Positions 14,803-16,741 of a stretch of DNA of 16,741 nt are shown here, one piece after another; position 1 is the first letter of the stretch; each line of letters begins with the position of its first letter. This DNA comes from Microbacteriaceae bacterium. GTDB lineage: Bacteria; Actinomycetota; Actinomycetes; Actinomycetales; Microbacteriaceae. Made by a program: the position numbers and the translations under genes. The stretch covers positions 1 to 16,741 of the forward strand of contig RFQD01000008.1 of NCBI GenBank assembly GCA_009925875.1. The letters run 5' to 3'. The notes below the pieces were generated by a model. It saw nothing but the letters and a program-made list of their open reading frames with translations, was not told where the DNA came from and made no database searches.

Positions 14803-16144
14803 ATGCAAGAAAACCGAAAGACCACACCCGAGTCATCCCAGTTTCGCGAATTTATCGGGTCAGGCTGGGCGCCACACAACGACGGCACACCCGTAGCTCG
14901 TGATGTCGCCACGTTTGCCGCCGCCCGGCGGGAACGTCTGTCACAACTCTTCCCGGGAGAGCGGCTCATTATTGAGGGGACCGTTGCTCGTCCGATCCAA
15001 TGACACGGATTTTCCCTTTCGCGCCCACTCCGATTTCACCTATCTGACCGGATGGGGTTCCGAAAGCGAACCCGATTCTGTGCTGATCTTCGAACCCACC
15101 GCCGACGGACACGACGTCTGCCTGTACTTTCGTGCCCCCGCGGGACGTGACTCCGACGAGTTCTACGCCAACCCGCAAATCGGGGAATTCTGGATCGGCC
15201 GGCGACCCTCGCTCCGCGTTGTCGCCACCGAGCTCGGCCTGGCCACGCGTGACCTGACCGAGCTCGTGCCCGAGACGATGGATTCCGCGCTCGCCCAGCG
15301 CGTCGCGCAAGAACTCGCCGAAATGCGATTGGTGAAAGACACGTGGGAGATTGAGCAGCTGCGTGCCGCTGTCGCCTCGACGGCGCGCGGATTCTCGGAC
15401 ATCGCTCGAGTACTTGGCGCGATTGCGGGCAACGAGCGGGGTGAGCGCCTCGTCGAGGGTGCGTTCGCCTCGCGGGCTCGGCTCGAAGGCAATGGTGTCG
15501 GCTATGACACCATTGCCGCGAGCGGGGCACACGCGTGCATCCTGCATTGGACTCGTAACGACGGTACGGTCTGCGCAGGTGATCTCATTTTGATTGACGC
15601 CGGCGTGGAGCTCGACAGCTATTACACCGCCGACATCACGCGTACCCTGCCCGTCAACGGTACTTTTTCCCCGATTCAGCGGAAGGTCTACGAGGGAGTG
15701 CGCGCGGCGGCCGACGCGGCGTTCGCCATTGTCAAGCCGGGGCTGACATTCCGGGATGTTCATGCCGAAGCGATGCGGGTGATTGCCGAGCTCACCGCCG
15801 AGTGGGGACTTCTCCCGGTCAGTGCGAGCGAGGCACTCGAACCCGAGAATCAACACCATCGCAGATACATGGTGCACGGCACGAGCCATCACCTCGGGCT
15901 CGACGTTCACGACTGTGCCCAAGCCCGCAAAGAAATGTATCTCGACGGAACGCTCACCGCGGGAATGGTTTTCACCATCGAACCGGGCTTGTACTTCCAC
16001 CCCGACGATCTGACCGTACCCGAAGAATTTCGCGGCATCGGGGTGCGCATTGAGGACAACATTGTCGTCACCGAAACGGGCGCGGAGAACCTCTCGGTGG
16101 GCATTCCGCGCACCGCCGACGAAATCGAATCGTGGCTCGGATAG
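14803..16144 (+). pseudogene. pepP: Xaa-Pro aminopeptidase (M24B, PepP-like) interrupted by a one-base frameshift
   Basis: An N-terminal piece from the ATG at 14803 (ending ...FPGERLIIEGTV) runs into a TGA at 15001-15003. The rest continues in the next frame (VRSNDTDFPFRAHSDF...) to 16144. Removing one base between about 14976 and 14990, for example one G of the GGGG run at 14976-14979, restores a 446-residue protein, close to the usual PepP length. The AMP_N domain and all five dinuclear-metal ligands are intact: Asp codons at 15596 and 15632, His at 15887 (SHHLGLDVHD), Glu at 15980 (IEPG) and 16052 (RIEDN). The enzyme removes N-terminal residues preceding proline. Because everything else is conserved, a sequencing error or a very recent mutation is more likely than old decay. 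A downstream-only start (for example TTG at 14984) would lack about 60 residues of AMP_N. TACAGT at 14768 is a possible -10 and AGGG at 14792 a weak ribosome site. Confidence 0.85.
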
Positions 16145-16157
16145 CCACATACGCGAA

Positions 16158-16163
16158 TAAGGT
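16158..16163 (+). promoter_or_regulatory. Leaderless -10 element of the MgtE-N protein gene
   Basis: TAAGGT is followed by GGAAGC and the GTG at 16170, the same 6-nt spacing as at four other starts. The AAGGTGGAAG stretch could instead serve as a Shine-Dalgarno in a transcript from upstream, so the two readings compete. Confidence 0.4.
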
Positions 16164-16169
16164 GGAAGC

Positions 16170-16741
16170 GTGAGCGCAACTCGAGTTTTCGCCGCCCGCC
16201 TCGCCGGGTGTCTGGTCTTCGACCCCGCCGGCGACCGTGTGGGCAAGGTGCGCGACATTCTCGTTGTCTACCGTCACGAAAATCCGCCGCGCGTCGTGGG
16301 ATTGATTGTCGAGGCCGTGGGTAAACGTCGGATTTTCCTCTCCATCGGACGCGTCGCGTCCATTGGAAACGGGCAGGTCATCACGTCGGGTGACATCAAC
16401 ACGCGCAAATTTGAGCAGCGTGGTGGAGAAGTGCGCATCATCGCGGAACTCCTCGGTCGCCGCGTGCACTTCAACGACAAGTCGGGCGACGCCATCATTG
16501 AAGACGCCTCGATCGAGTCGACGGGTCCGGGCGAATGGGAAGTCACGAGCGTGTTCGTGCGTCGCCCCCGCAACCCGAGCACACCCTTCACGAAAGGCGT
16601 CACCGCTCTGGTCTCGTGGGATTCCGTGACCGAACGTCAGCCCGACGGCGAATCGCAATCGGCCGAACAGCTCATTGCCACCTATTCGGAGCTCAAGCCG
16701 GCTGACCTTGCGAACACGCTGCTCGATTTGCCGAGCGAGCG
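16170..16741 (+). CDS. PRC-barrel / MgtE N-terminal domain protein (partial, runs off right edge)
   Basis: The first 190 residues are visible. An N-terminal PRC-barrel-like segment (ARLAGCLVFDPAGDRVGKV, then strands to about 65) is followed by a second similar segment (IIAELLGRRVHFNDKSGD near 90-107). From about residue 170 the sequence AEQLIATYSELKPADLANTL opens an MgtE N-terminal domain. Actinobacterial proteins of this build usually continue with CBS domains and lack the MgtE channel, acting as soluble magnesium- or nucleotide-sensing proteins. The end and any membrane part lie beyond the window. The GTG at 16170 is 25 nt after the aminopeptidase stop and may be served by its own leaderless promoter. 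Confidence 0.75.
   Translation, partial: MSATRVFAARLAGCLVFDPAGDRVGKVRDILVVYRHENPPRVVGLIVEAVGKRRIFLSIGRVASIGNGQVITSGDINTRKFEQRGGEVRIIAELLGRRVHFNDKSGDAIIEDASIESTGPGEWEVTSVFVRRPRNPSTPFTKGVTALVSWDSVTERQPDGESQSAEQLIATYSELKPADLANTLLDLPSE

Noticed and set aside
14969..16258. A 429-codon open frame on the minus strand opposite the aminopeptidase gene
   Set aside because: It mirrors the plus-strand protein whose conserved metal ligands are clear. Its translation has no recognisable domain and is Arg/Gly/His-rich, as expected of an antisense frame in GC-rich coding DNA.

Overview
The window is an ordinary, densely packed bacterial chromosome segment from a moderately GC-rich actinobacterium. A compact member of the Microbacteriaceae is my best guess, from gene order and protein character; no rRNA or other phylogenetic marker is present to prove it. 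There are 12 protein-coding loci and no gap longer than about 140 bases. I see no tRNA, rRNA, CRISPR array, insertion sequence, prophage or plasmid gene.

Left part (1-9944): a DNA-repair neighbourhood. The minus strand carries uvrD2 (cut by the window edge), preceded by nudC in a probable operon. A plus-strand kinase-fold protein that seems to have lost its catalytic residues follows. Next comes the minus-strand adnA-adnB operon, whose ATGA overlap couples the two subunits of the actinobacterial double-strand-break resection motor-nuclease.

Middle part (9945-12814): a divergent promoter region, then a DUF3107 protein with a coupled three-helix membrane protein, a ferritin-like MiaE-related protein on the minus strand, and a DEAD-box RNA helicase. 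As I recall it, the order uvrD2, nudC, adnB, adnA, DUF3107, ferritin-like, DEAD-box matches Mycobacterium tuberculosis Rv3198c to Rv3211, so this is a conserved actinobacterial block.

Right part (12811-16741): a PHP-domain phosphoesterase, a membrane-anchored EEP-family phosphohydrolase, an Xaa-Pro aminopeptidase broken by a one-base frameshift, and the start of a PRC-barrel/MgtE-N protein.

I did not find a new multi-gene system. What stands out is a set of local anomalies: a DEAD-box helicase lacking about 25 residues that include most of motif VI; a predicted pseudokinase beside adnAB; a NudC with no zinc-binding cysteines; a frameshift in pepP; an exact 24-bp tandem duplication in adnA; and five start codons each exactly 6 nt downstream of a TANNNT -10 element, which points to widespread leaderless transcription.
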